32,500 nt of DNA from NCBI GenBank assembly GCA_011800805.1, contig MPNW01000177.1, positions 92,800 to 125,299 of the forward strand, read 5' to 3'. The notes beneath the pieces were generated by a model. It saw only the letters and a program-made list of their open reading frames with translations. It had not been told where the DNA came from and did not search any database. Below, piece by piece: positions 1 through 11,348 of the stretch. The translations under genes were made by a program, and so were the position numbers. Within the stretch, counting starts at the first letter, position 1. Each line of letters starts with the position of its first letter. The stretch comes from Hirudo medicinalis (Eukaryota > Annelida > Clitellata > Hirudinida > Hirudinidae).

Positions 1-2584
1 TATGTCTGGAGAATTCTGAGCTTCTTTGTTAGGCTCAGCCATAAAATCAGTGCGTCAATAGCAATCTAGTATGATCCACACATCTCTGTAAAAAGAAAAT
101 AACTCCGTGCGATACGGTTGCCATGTAACCATTTAAAAGTGAGCAATAAATTAATTTTCATTAGTTATCTATTGCATTAATTATGCTGGTAAATTAATTG
201 CCTTCAACCTGTTAAATTAGCGATAATAAAAATTAAAAATCCTAGCATTCCAGCAGCTTGTTCACTCTGCTAAGTCAGGCAATCCTTTATAAACCATAAT
301 CGTCACAGACTTCCAACGAAAACAACACGAAGGCCACAGCGGCGCCACCTTGCGCAGTAACACTCGTGCTTTGTCCCCAGCATCACAAAATGTTCGAACC
401 TCCAAGACTGAATTCGAATAAATTCCCTCTGAAACAAGAGTCATTGTCACCAATCACCGCACCCAACGGGATGCCAAGTCATATCGAATTTATAATCTGT
501 TGAAAGCTCTAAGTGAAACAACTGATCGCAAATAACATTTCGTCACCGAGATTTGGAACAACAATATCCGCGCAAAAAATCTGAAAATGCTAATTCAAAG
601 AATTACAAATTTCACAACATAGCACGGTCACGACACGTCCGGATCCTCACAAGACACTAAATGTCACAGCTTAAGCAATATCAACATCACTTTAGGAACA
701 ACTAAAATTCGATATAATACAAAATCAAACAATAATTTACAGAAGAGTTGCTCATCATTAACAAGTCACCATCAACAACAGTATACTAATGGGGAAATTT
801 TAGGGTCATATTCATGATGACTAAATAGGCAAAAATAGGCCATTTCAATGCACTCCATGCTAAATTCACTCATAGTACTCTCAGCAATTGATGATAATAA
901 AAGCTTCCCAATGATACAAACATAACTCCACATCAACCTTAATAATGGTAAACAAAGTTAAAATCACCAGAGGATGAAATTATGAGCAGTTGCAGGAGCA
1001 TAAAGTGTTTTAATCTTAAATGAAACATTTCACTCACTCCAGCAGATAATTCTTTGACTCTAAGCTGGGCACCAACCCAGTGCATTGGAAACAAGTGCTA
1101 TCATGTCTAAAAGTGAAACAAGGCTCCCAATGAAAAGCAACCAAATCTTAATGCTGCAGGCAGCTAAAAAAAACAAACAAAACAGCATTTCTCAAGAAGA
1201 AATTGATAACAGCACAATTCCAAAATATAACCAAAAGAAATTTATGGAACAATATCGAGACAGTGCAACCCACGACAAATCAAAATAAGCATCTGCCTAA
1301 TAGGCTAATAAAATCCATTCACTCGAATTTCAATAATGCAATGTCATGTTCACTTAATAACTTGTAATTCATAAAAATTTTAAATTATATAAATGATTAC
1401 AAACAATCAATAACATTCACAAAGACATCCTTCTGATGTCACCAAAACAATAAATTAGCAATCTAATTCTGATCATAAGCAGAGATAACGGCAACATCTT
1501 GACGCTTAAACGTTCGATGTTAAATGTTGTGCAAAATGCACGAGCCTCCAACTTTAGCGTCGGTAATGCGATTATTTGCTAAACATCGGGTTAAAATATA
1601 GCAGATTATAGTCCCATTATCCAGCTATTTCAGCAATTTGACCAGTTTACAGGAAAACAAGTGCCATGAATAAAAGAAATTGTCAATGGCCATAGCAATA
1701 GTTTGTAAGTTTCACCCATGGCCTCTCATCGACCGAAGAAGCACAAACACTCTCACTCCACAAATTCCACAATTTAAGCAAATGTGGCCATCCAATCAAG
1801 CCAGCAAGGTTCACTTACATCACTGTCATCTTAAGATGAAATAAAATAAACTTCAAAGATAACTAAGCAAAACAAAGTGTACTCCAAAGAAGGGTAAATG
1901 AAGTCACACACAGGAATAATTGTTGGCTCTCCTTGCACTGGTAATCGTTGATGTCTCGTCCATGTCGCTTCACGGCTTCCAATTTCATTTTCTAGACAGA
2001 TAAACAACTTCTTACTCTTAAATGGAAAGAGATTATCATAAAATGTGTGGTATGACCAAATGTTTTAATGGTTCCTCCAAGTGAAATATCAAGTAACCCA
2101 CACTGAATTGCAATGCAAACATAATTGTTGGTGACAATAGGTGGTGACAACTGTAAAGCAATATACAAGTGTCGCACAAAATTATAAGCGGTCCAAAAGT
2201 TTTAACTCACTTTCTACGTTTGCTTTGCCTGACTGTCTTTTGGTTGCATGCAGCATAATCTGATGGTTAGAGGAGGCAATAAATGAAAAACATGGTAAAT
2301 CCAACTTAGGATGCTCAGAACATTTACCAATGACAAATACTGGATGAATCTAACATCATCATGTACTTGATAAGGATAAGGACAACATATCATGCTCATA
2401 ATAAACTAATTTGAAAGTCATCTTACTTCATGGTTAACAACCACTAGCAAAATATTATTAGATCCTCAGTCAGACTAGTACTTGTAGTAATGAATACAAA
2501 TTTATCATATCCATGAGCCCAATTTGCTTCAATTAGAAGTGACCACACTTTAATTGCAAAGCAAAGTAATATGAATACTAATGG
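1..2584. other. Left flank, no convincing gene
   Basis: AT-rich DNA with only short open frames on either strand. The least random pieces are a minus-strand frame at 262-453, which is relatively GC-rich and starts at an ATG with A at -3, and a plus-strand A-rich frame at 1085-1288. Neither has recognisable motifs or splice partners inside the window. It may hold the 3' flank of the neighbouring gene and the edge of a gene beyond the left border. Confidence 0.4.
1890..1991 (-). other. Possible exon, weak
   Basis: On the minus strand a TTCTAG-type border is lacking but a CTGTCTAG acceptor-like site is followed at once by AAAATG and an open frame starting MKLEAVKRHGRDINDY, whose composition looks coded rather than random. 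A GTGCAA donor-like site follows after the DYQ codons. No partner exon can be shown, and the frame ends after about 42 codons. It could be a first exon of a gene running off the left edge, or chance. Confidence 0.2.
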
Positions 2585-2590
2585 TTTATT
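2585..2590 (-). terminator. Poly(A) signal of the ten-exon gene
   Basis: AATAAA on the minus strand about 24 bases after the TAA stop at 2614-2616. A second AATAAA overlaps the run just beyond. The 3' untranslated region would be very short. Confidence 0.5.
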
Positions 2591-2613
2591 GCAATAAATA
2601 CACTGCATATATA

Positions 2614-5600
2614 TTATAAAAACTGAGGGCATCCAAATACATTGTAACGTGCACGAGCCTCACCATCCGAGCAGTCCATGTCCTCCACAAACTTAGGAAT
2701 GACGTGACAACTCCTTCCCTGCTGCTCGCACAAGGAAAACGAGGTCTCAGAGACTGTCGACTGACCGTATCCACCGATGTTGGAAAACAAATAAGAAGAT
2801 CCATTCGTAAAAGGCTGATTCACCCCACCAGAGAGATGACTCGAAATGCTCGACAGCGAGCTTAAGTTCTCCATCAAGTTTGCAAAATCCCCTTCTACGT
2901 GAACTAAAGAAGAGCTGCTACTGAGAAAAGGGTTACTGGAATCATTCAAAAGGAGATCCATGTCAGTGTTGTGGGTAGGAACAGAGCTTGTCTGATGGGT
3001 TTGCTGAGGAAGCAGTTCTTGAGGATTGAACTGACCTGGCGGAGCAGAATTAAGATCACCACAAATCCAGTCACCGAGTAAATTTCCATGGAATTCATTT
3101 TCACAAATATCGCTCAAATCAAGGCTCAAATCAAGATCTTCAAGCAGGTTCATGTCTTCCTCAGTCTGAGGTGAGTTGTCAGATTGAAGTTCAACCTGGA
3201 ATTTGTCAATGAAACAAATTTCATTCCTTGTGACCTTAAATCTTATTGAAAATATGTTATATTTTCGATGTATTGGCCATTAAATCATTATCACAAATTG
3301 AAATTTATCCCACAATCATAGCACACCATTCATATACCTTATATCACCTATAAACATCTTGTTGAAAATCACATTAGATTGCAAATTATCAACAACTCGG
3401 TCATAAACCTTTTTGAAGTCCACATAGAAGGTCCCAATCTCTTGATTGATTTCATGCATGGCAAACTTTTGCACTGAAACCAGGAAATATAAAACATTCG
3501 ACTGAAGACAAGTAAAATAGCTTGTTGAAGAAAAGATAAAGATGAGAAAAATAGCCTATTTATTTAATTCATAATAAAACTTAGATCAAAATACATAATT
3601 TTGTTACATAGTAATATATAACATAATATATAATATAAACATAATAATAATAATATAACATATATATAATAATAATATTGGTTATTGTTTTTACAGTTTC
3701 TCATGGGATATCTTGAAAAGATGAATCTTCAGATGACACTTGAAGAGCTCCTGAGATCTGATGAGATCTTTGAGTTTGCCAGTTTGTTCGAGAGAGCAGG
3801 AGAGGCTTACGACGAGTACATCCTTATACCTTATGTTTATAATGCCATGCAAATCACTTGGATCGGAGTTTCGCGTTCCTGCATGATGTGAGAGCACATG
3901 GTAAGAACAACCATTATTATGTCCTATGTTTGCAACAGGGCTTGCACTGCCAGGGAGGAATCTTATCACTAGATCTACATACATAACACATATATAAATA
4001 GGCTGGAGGTCGTAGCACTTCCAAATCCAAAGAGGATGTATGAAGCACTCAAAACATCGGCTAACTACAAATACCTAACTAGAAAGTTTTATTTCTTGGA
4101 GAAACTCACCATTTTTGTCTGGTTCATAGAGAATGCGGTGATCGATTTCTCTGGATAAAGGCAAATTTACAGAGAAATTAATTTATGATACCATCCTCAA
4201 AGTAATCTTGTCAATTACGTGAGTGTCAAGTAAACCTGCAGTTTTCAAATTTATTACAAATATTTTTCAAAACATTCCTTAAAATCTAAATCCACAAACA
4301 CAAATTGCCATGTTATCAAACACCTCCTCAAAATTGCTCAAACTGCAACATTTCCAAACCTCTGATCAATTGGAATGTTGGCATTCTGATGGTCCCTAAT
4401 TCTGAACTTGACACAATCAGTTACACAGCTTTGACTCGTCTCAGGATATGAAAGACTCTTCGAGATGAACGAGGAGAAGTGCCACTGCCACATCAATGGT
4501 TGTGTTACTCGACTTCACGACCGTCGCATTTATTTAGGCATGCACCGGGCAGCGCATTTTACCAGGCATCGGATAATTCGGACATAATTCGGATCCGGAC
4601 GGATTCGAAGGTTCGAGCGGTTACAAGAAGATTACACTGAGTCACGAATCGTGCATAATTAAAATTAAGTTAGGGCAGGTCTAAAAAACATTTATCTATA
4701 TCGATGCGAGATAAATTAAAAAGTCGGACGACGGATGCCGGACATTTCCGGGCAGCTTCGTCCGACCCGATACACGGTGCATGCCTACATTTAACAAGTG
4801 CTCGGAGATGTTCTAATTATACATTAATTTAAATTAATAATTTTAGTTGAGCAATAAAGATTCGGTTGTACGTAATGCTTATATAATAACTGCAACAACT
4901 ACAATGACGATACGTTCTGTAAATGTGCAAGGCAATATCTTATCGTTCGAAAGATAAGACGTCACGTGCGAAGGCCAGCGTCCTTCAAGAGAATGCCAAC
5001 AAAATAACGACGCGAAGTCTCTAAACACTTAGAAAGCAACGAATTGTATTTCAACATCATTTTTAAAGATCCAGGCCAAACTCACCACCTCAAAGTTCTG
5101 GAACTTCTCTAAAAATTCATAAACAGCCATTAATTTACATTCATTTAAAACACAAAAAAAGACTTACTGATTACTCAACTGCTAAGAAAATAAAGACTCA
5201 CTCTTGATCTCAATGCACCCACTGGAGAGCAGATTGGCTTCCACCTTTCCAAGAACAATCATGCAGTCGAGAAGGGCCTCCATCTGGTGCCCCGCATCCA
5301 GGTACATGAGGCAGAACGAGGTGTTTTTCAGAAGGTTATAGATTGGGTTCAAGACTTCTGTTGGTTATTGAAATTGTCATAATAAGAATCAATGTTAATG
5401 GGTATTTGTCAATTCCATAACTAAAATAAATATCTGTCAATTCTACAACTAAAAATTTCACATCCACACCAACTATTTCTCCATTTACATCTCAATCGAA
5501 ATTCAGCTGGTCATCACCTTCAATAACTTTGAGCAGTTGTTCCCTGACGTTGTCGGTCACTCCCTGAAGTCCGACGACGGCTCCGACCTTCAAGTCGATC

Positions 5601-8600
5601 CTATTGTAGAGCTCCTTTACCACGTTGGGAATAATGAAAGGTTCCTCTTTAACAACTTCCTGGGTGACATTCCCATTGGTGATGGTAGTTGGAGGAGATG
5701 GGGTGCAAGACATATTGGTCATCCTCCCTGTCACTGCCAAGTCAACTTGCGATGGGATCAGTTGACCTGAAATAAGAACTTCCCAACTCAATCGACCCTC
5801 CCACATTTTAAAAATGATTTCAAAAACTTGAATCCTAACGAAATTACAAATAGATCGGATTTAAAATATCACCGCACCTTCGTCCATGCTTTCCGGTTGT
5901 GCGAGCTTTCGCAGACCTGACAATTCATTGCTGGGCGAGTAAGCCAGCTGAGGATGAAATTGTTGAGGAAAATGCTGTTGCATGTTGTGTTGCTGGTGAA
6001 GTTGATGCGATTGGTAAGGGTGTTGAAAGTAAGTCTGAGGAGGATCCTGCTGGTAGACGTGATATTGTTGTGGCGGTTGCTGTTGCTGGGGAACCTGAAC
6101 GGTAGGAGAACCCCCGGCAGAGCCGAACGACAGCCCCTGTCGAATCGCAGGCAATTCTTTAAGAATTAGTTGGTACGGTTTGTGTCATTGTCGTGCAGGT
6201 CACCTCGATGCGTCCCGGCAAGCAGTGGTAATGGCAGCGGCCGTAACGTGTCGTGTTCTCGACCCAGCCGTGGCAAATGGTAGAGCAATTTAAAAAGTGC
6301 TTTCACATCCTGGTCGGATGCACGAGGCACTCAAAAGATCGGCTAAGAAGAAATCGACAACGAGAAGAAAGCAATTCCTGCCTTGTTCTTAAGATAAACA
6401 TCTCTTAGGTAGGTGTACATCTTCATCAGATCATTTTTTCCTGGCTTCTTGGCTGGTGGTTTTAATATTATTTGTGTCACGACCATTGAAAACTCTAAAT
6501 CATTATCAACTTTAATAGATCATTTTTGTACTTCAATTTTGATCATCAATGGAGACAACTGAAATACTAAGGTCTGCTTTATTGAGAATTTACATTTCAT
6601 CCTTCATCTTCAACAGATAGATTCTCAGTACCAACCTGTTCCCTCTTTTCCTGGGTTATTTGGATCCTTGAATGGAACTTGATTGGGCCAACTAGCCGGC
6701 TTCTGATCCCAAAGGTGTTTCACTATCAGAAAGAAACATCTGAGCATACACAAAGTAATTTGATTATAGTAATTAGATTAACCAACAATCCTGAGAGTCA
6801 AAAGAAGTTCTAATAATTGTTACATGAAATATTTGCAAATGACTCCCTTATTATCTACTGATCACTGATACCTTTTCATGTGATTTGTATTTTCTACATA
6901 ATTACAACAGCAGTAATTACATCCTGATCACCACATTGCTATCATTTCTAATTCCAACTTTCTTATTGTAAATGTTTAAACTCACCCAATCAAATCCATC
7001 CTTACAAAATTTAGAATAAAACAAGCAGTTTGTGAAGATATTCAAAAACTTAATTGCCTTAAAACAATCCACTGTACTGGTAACAAAACCATTCGCATAA
7101 AAAAATATAATTCCAACAAACTCTTCTTTTTCCCACTGAGCTCCTGTTCAGTGTAGAAGCATTCAATCCTCAACTTTGGCACCAACTTCCTCATGTCCTT
7201 GACTGAAATTGACTTTACATCTCTCTGGATGTAAGACTCTATCTTGACATCTTCCTCTTCTGATAACATTAATCATGTTTTTTATGCTAACACTGGCACA
7301 TTATCCGAAAATAATCAGCAGCTAATTCGGTCATGAAAACTAATACGACCAACAACCCAATGACATAATATTTATAATAGAATATTTTTACATTACATAT
7401 TATTTATCACATTGTAATGTGAACTTTGCATTTAACATCATAATTTATCCTTATCAGTCTTCATCCAAAAGTTAAAGCTTTCAAACATTTTTCATAAAAG
7501 AACTGAAATTCTTCAGTGACCTTCACACAGAATTATAACCTAAGACATAATGACAAATGCATCAACATATGTCATGTTGAGTAGTCACTCAATATATCCC
7601 ACAAAATCTAACCATCATCTGGCTTCAATCTCTTTCCACTTGAATTTTTCTTCAGGTCACCTTTCATTGAAGGAGCTAACAAATCAAATGTTATTTATTA
7701 ACAGGTATATTTGGAGCTTCAGCTGCCAAATTTCAGCTTGGTGTTCGAGTTCTGACCTCTGAACGTTAATGTCTATGTCAAGATTCCAAATCACATTTTT
7801 AAAAGACTTAAATTTAAAATATGATTCTTTAAACACATGACACCGTGCACGATTACAGTTCCCAGACTTCATTTCTTCGCGGGCGTTGGCGACATTAAAG
7901 AGTAATGTCTGCGTTACCGGTCCGCAGCATTAATTATAACATCATGCTTCATGCTAGAGTTACGTGTCACCTGTAATGATTGCCATCATGAAAATCAAGC
8001 CTATTTGGTGCCACAATATTAATTATGGCCCAGTTTTTAATGTAATCGTACCAATATTAAGAAGCTTTTATCTTCACATTCCTTCGAAACACTCTAATTC
8101 AAATAATCTGTACAGCATTATTTTTGTACTTTCTAACTTATTAGGCACTCAAATGTCTTAATAGTAACAACCACAACAATAAAAACAAAAAAAACAATAA
8201 TAATGTTATTGTTGTTAAAGTAACAACAGTAATAATGACAACAATAATATAATAAAGAATCTTACTTTGATACCCAATTGGAAAGCCATTGTTGTAGGAG
8301 ATTGGCAGACTTCCCTTGTGTTCATCCTAGAAATCAAAAAGCTATAAATTTCCAAATAATTCTAAACAGTTCAACATCAGCAACATTTTAAACAGTAAAA
8401 AAAATAAGTAGAAATAAAATCGCTATCAACTTAATAATAATAACATATAATAACTTAATAATCCACCATAACATTGTGGTAACTCAATCCAATAACATTT
8501 GTAAAAGGAGTTACCAAGAAATCATGCCAAACATAATGAAGGAACACAAATATATTCAGACTAGGAATGTTTTGTATTCAATACATATGACATATTCATA

Positions 8601-8718
8601 CATGAAGTCCTTCTGGGATGCTTTCATCTTCGTCCTCCTCCTCCTCCTCTTCATCCTTGTAGTTGTCAATAACTGGCTCCTTTTTTGGAACCCCTAAAAG
8701 GAACTCATGATCACTCAT
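2614..8718 (-). CDS. Ten-exon gene, about 602 aa, unknown probable nuclear protein
   Basis: I do not recognise the family. Exons (minus strand): 8718-8602, 8326-8266, 7259-7122, 6722-6636, 6494-6400, 6136-5878, 5766-5518, 5357-5202, 3473-3409, 3195-2614. Every intron has GT/AG borders, every phase matches, and the sum is 1809 nt, exactly 603 codons. The start ATG (8718-8716) has A at -3. Exon 1 holds a Glu/Asp run (residues 22-32). Exons 3-5 (about 60-166) form a basic segment with HLWDQKP, WPNQVPFKDPNN and a KPPAKKPGK stretch followed by a helix-like MKMYTYLRD; this pattern faintly recalls the W-W-P-x-x-I-P-W part of NRF1-type DNA-binding domains, which is only a hint. Exon 6 is Gln/His/Pro-rich (about 180-225). 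Exons 7-9 look helical. Exon 10 starts acidic (LLEDLDLSLDLSD) and continues Ser/Asn-rich, like an activation region. Inference: a transcription-related protein. Exon 5/6 borders are the least certain; two genes rather than one cannot be excluded. Confidence 0.6.
3691..3840 (+). other. Orphan exon-like segment, opposite strand, inside an intron
   Basis: On the plus strand a strong acceptor (TATTGTTTTTACAG) at about 3682-3695 is followed by an open frame of some 48 codons with a regular amphipathic look (LEKMNLQMTLEELLRSDEI, then FEFASLFERAGEAYDEYI), and a possible GTTTAT donor near 3836. It lies in intron 8 of the minus-strand ten-exon gene and runs straight into an R1 repeat copy at 3847. No neighbouring plus-strand exon was found. 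It could be a relic exon, a captured gene fragment, or part of an unrecognised mobile element. Confidence 0.35.
3847..4066 (+). repeat. R1 dispersed repeat, copy A
   Basis: Diverged copy of the family best seen at 28002-28190. Shared landmarks are the TGTTTGCAAC / CTTGCACTGCCAGGGA segment and the tail GGATGTATGAAGCACTC followed by AAAACATCGGCT. The outer pairing TGCAA/TTGCA of module A is kept; in the tail only the inner CTTC/GAAG and ATCC/GGAT pairs remain. Confidence 0.6.
4535..4787. mobile_element. hAT-like MITE, 253 bp
   Basis: The ends are perfect 13-bp inverted repeats beginning TAGGCATGCACCG (left, from 4535) and its complement (right, ending 4787). They are flanked by 8-bp near-duplicates, CATTTATT (4527-4534) and CATTTAAC (4788-4795), six of eight bases equal. 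Inside the ends, CGGGCAG recurs near both sides, and the interior is rich in CGGA repeats. No coding capacity. The 8-bp duplication and the TAGG start fit non-autonomous hAT elements; the autonomous partner is not in the window. Confidence 0.7.
6193..6346 (+). repeat. R1 dispersed repeat, copy B
   Basis: Begins GTGCAGGT and shares GGTAATGGCA and TGTCGTGTTC with copy C, then the tail from AAATGGTA to GAGGCACTCAAAAGATCGGC. The tail can fold: AGTGC (6296-6300) pairs with GCACT (6327-6331), and CATCC with GGATG inside it. It sits in intron 5 of the ten-exon gene. Confidence 0.7.
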
Positions 8719-8822
8719 GATCAATGTTGAAGCAAGAAGGTCTGTTGCAATGGGAATTGTAAAATTTCTTCAACTTCAAATTTAATATAAACTTCCACTG
8801 GGACTGATCATCAAAGGCCACC
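8603..8822 (-). other. Coding-looking sequence upstream of the ATG of the ten-exon gene
   Basis: A good acceptor (CTCCATGTTCCAG, minus strand, ending 8823) precedes a frame reading VAFDDQSQWKFILNLKLKKF. If one base is skipped in a TTTT run near 8764, the reading continues TIPIATDLLASTLI directly into the MSDHEFLLG start of exon 1. Either the gene has more 5' exons and this copy or assembly carries a +1 base, or the likeness is accidental. See findings. Confidence 0.3.
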
Positions 8823-9638
8823 TGGAACATGGAGATAAAAGTTAGCCATTAGACATTATCAACGTTTAATTGCAAACAGAACATTCGAACAGATTGTAAC
8901 TTAGATCAGTCTACTACTCATCCAGAACACACACTGCCAGTAATCAATTTATTAAAAATTCACTAGCTATTGAATGTGTTCCCGATGAAAACTAAAATCT
9001 TCTTAGGCAGGAAGCGCCATATTGGCTAAGGTAATTTGACAATATTTCGCGATGGCGTCGATGGAATCATTTAAAAATATGCTTTACTTAAATAATGTAA
9101 AATGTTTTCGATAATTTGGCCGTCTACAAAAAAATGCGCGAAACTTTGCTCAGCGGACGGCAGGAAGACCACCATTACGCAACAGCCAAGAGTTCATTTG
9201 GAAGCGTTCCCTTATGATATGATGTCTCCTCAGATGATATAGCCCCAGACAAATAATACTAAAAAATAAAGCATCAAAATCTAATTGATTTACATACGAC
9301 GATCAACTCACTGTCAGCGAAACCTTCGATCATGCGCTAAATTTAGATACATAGTGTTCGACAATTATGAATTATTATAATTAAAGTAATATTAACTTGT
9401 TATTAGTTACTTGTTATTATAAATAATTTACTAAGTGATTTTATAAAACATTTAAAACTTAATTAAGTAATTATTTTGAAATAATGCTTAATAAATACGG
9501 AATATTGTATAATTTGTAAAATCCTTTATTGTAAATTATAATGAGTAGCATTTAAGTTTCAAATAAAGTGGAATTAACTTCATGTTCCTATTTTTTCTCA
9601 AGAGGTACATAAAGTTGATGTAATCCGATTCCAGTCGA
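8823..9638. promoter_or_regulatory. Divergent intergenic region, likely two promoters
   Basis: This stretch separates the minus-strand ten-exon gene from the plus-strand palmitoyltransferase gene. On the minus strand around 9014-9032 it contains CCAATATGGCGCTTCC, a CCAAT box overlapping an ATGGCG core of the kind bound by YY1-type factors. A local GC rise lies between about 9010 and 9190. The remainder (9240-9600) is very AT-rich and shows nothing else. No TATA box can be placed with confidence. Confidence 0.35.
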
Positions 9639-10490
9639 ATGTTTAGCATGAAAGATCGCTTCCCAGGCGTTGCTACAGACATTCTGATTTGGTTATCAAG
9701 ATTGGGATTTGCATATCTCTTTATCTTCACGATTATAATTTATTTTACCTCAATTTTTGTGGTGATACCTGCAATAAACGCTGGAGACACGTCGAAAACT
9801 GGATTACATTGTGTCGCCTCTACGTATATCTTCGTTGGATTGCTGTACAATTGTTATATGCTTTATAAAGAAGATAGCTTTTTGACTTTAAATACTTTCA
9901 TTAAACCATCGAAAGATCAAAACTACAGATCAGAATGGAAGGAATGCAGAATGTGCAATATAATGGCCCCACCCCGCAGTCATCATTGTGTTCTATGCCA
10001 GAGATGTGTCCTGGTCAGAGAGCATCATTGTTTCTTTACTGGCTTTTGTGTGGGCCAAAAAAATTTGAAGCACTATTTAGTGTTTTGTTACTATTGCTCT
10101 ATTGGATGCTTTTATTCATTATTCTTAATGGTTTCATTTGCTTCAAAAGTTTATTTTAGTCCTCTCTCATGGAGGCTTCTTCATTTCTTTTTTCCATTTA
10201 CTTTAATTGAGGCAGTTTTTGGATTCCAGTCATGGGATTTTTTATTCTTTGTTTTGCTGATCTACGTGTCTCTCACGGGTTGTCTCGGATCGGCTGCTGC
10301 TTTTCTGTGGCACTTAAAACTTGCACTGATTGGAAAGACTTCTTACGAGTATTTAAGAGGGCTTCCTGGTCGAGACCGAGGTTACCTCAAGAACTTGAAG
10401 TTAATATTTGGTGAATATTGGCTTTTTAATTTTCTTTTGCCATTTCAACTCAAGAGCAACCAATATCCTACCTCTGTCAAAGTCATTTGA
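9639..10490 (+). CDS. DHHC-type protein S-palmitoyltransferase, ZDHHC24-like
   Basis: Single open exon of 283 residues. The family transfers palmitate from its own acyl-cysteine to cytosolic cysteines of target proteins, in ER, Golgi or plasma membranes. Visible parts: membrane segments about 14-46 and 56-76; cysteine-rich domain about 103-142 with C-x2-C, PPRSHHC, C-x2-C and the core EHHC at 128-131, so the acyl-accepting cysteine is C131; membrane segments about 145-168 and 199-230; then TSYE (234-237), matching the family's TTxE motif. The core reads E instead of the usual D. Length and the short C-terminus resemble ZDHHC24-like members, an assignment by general likeness. The start at 9639 is chosen because a membrane segment begins soon after; a second ATG follows three codons later. 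Lack of introns contrasts with the neighbours, and a retrocopy origin is possible, though the frame is intact. Confidence 0.88.
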   Translation: MFSMKDRFPGVATDILIWLSRLGFAYLFIFTIIIYFTSIFVVIPAINAGDTSKTGLHCVASTYIFVGLLYNCYMLYKEDSFLTLNTFIKPSKDQNYRSEWKECRMCNIMAPPRSHHCVLCQRCVLVREHHCFFTGFCVGQKNLKHYLVFCYYCSIGCFYSLFLMVSFASKVYFSPLSWRLLHFFFPFTLIEAVFGFQSWDFLFFVLLIYVSLTGCLGSAAAFLWHLKLALIGKTSYEYLRGLPGRDRGYLKNLKLIFGEYWLFNFLLPFQLKSNQYPTSVKVI

Positions 10491-11348
10491 GTAGTTTGTA
10501 TTATTGTTAAATAATTTCATACTTTACGGTTTTGCGGTCGGTGTTACTGACTTTGCGCATTGGTTTCGAGTTTCTTGAAATGATTGCAGATGCCAAATTT
10601 ATCTGTTTTTGCATGAGTTTTATATCTTTAGAGTGTTACAGTTTTATGTCTACCAAAAATAGTCTTGGAAGGGGAATCTGCCTGTAAAGAATTTCTAAAG
10701 AGTATTTTTATAGTGTTTATTATTTATGATTTCTTAGTGATGTGCTTTCATTCATGCATGATGGCATTCCAGTCTTAGAAAGTATTTTTATTGCATTATT
10801 TTATGGCAACTTAATTAATACTAAAAGTGTCGATTTTGCAAACATCCATGTGAAGAATTTCTTTCTATTTATGTGTTTATTTTGTTGGATTTCTTGAATG
10901 TTGGCTAAACAGTGTTCTCAATGATGAACCAATAAATGCATTATGCATACATATATATGTAATAAGAGAAAAATTACAAACTTGTAACCTAATCCTAACC
11001 TTGTAAAGAGATCAAGATATGCTTGTCAAATAGTGGAAATTAATTGCTATGTTAATTCATTAAAGTTGCTAGATTATGTTGAATGACTTTCAGGAAATAA
11101 AGATTGCAGGTCATGATAATCTACTATAGATGTCAAACATGGTATTTGATGAGATATTAATAAAAGCCAAAGTTAAAAAAAAAACTGGAATTCGCAATAC
11201 CATCTTATTCCTCGTAAATATAAAAGAAAAATATTGCGACAGTTTTGTGTCCAAATCACCAGTTCATAGTCAATCATGTAATACTAGTGACCAAATAGAA
11301 ATGTGCAACTTTATTCCTTGATCCTTTATTCCATTGAAGTTCTTTCAA
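10491..11348. other. 3' flank of the palmitoyltransferase gene
   Basis: AT-rich, T-rich on the plus strand as expected for a 3' untranslated region up to about 10950. No second gene seen. Short frames at 11130-11321 have no recognisable content. Confidence 0.5.
10931..10936 (+). terminator. Candidate poly(A) signal
   Basis: AATAAA about 440 bases after the TGA of the palmitoyltransferase gene. A second AATAAA lies at 11096-11101, followed within 15 bases by a GT-containing stretch. Either could be used. Confidence 0.4.

Noticed and set aside
3361..3473. Minus-strand reading FYVDFKKVYDRVVDNL, like a reverse-transcriptase block
   Set aside because: The part after FKK arises by reading through a GTTTAT donor. 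The first half fits in phase between exons 8 and 10 of the ten-exon gene, and no other reverse-transcriptase motif is near.
4110..4150. 41-nt exon-like segment (minus) with good acceptor and GTGAGT donor in intron 8 of the ten-exon gene
   Set aside because: Including it shifts the frame and leads to a stop soon after exon 9 begins to be read. It could be a poison exon, but direct joining of exons 8 and 9 keeps the frame.
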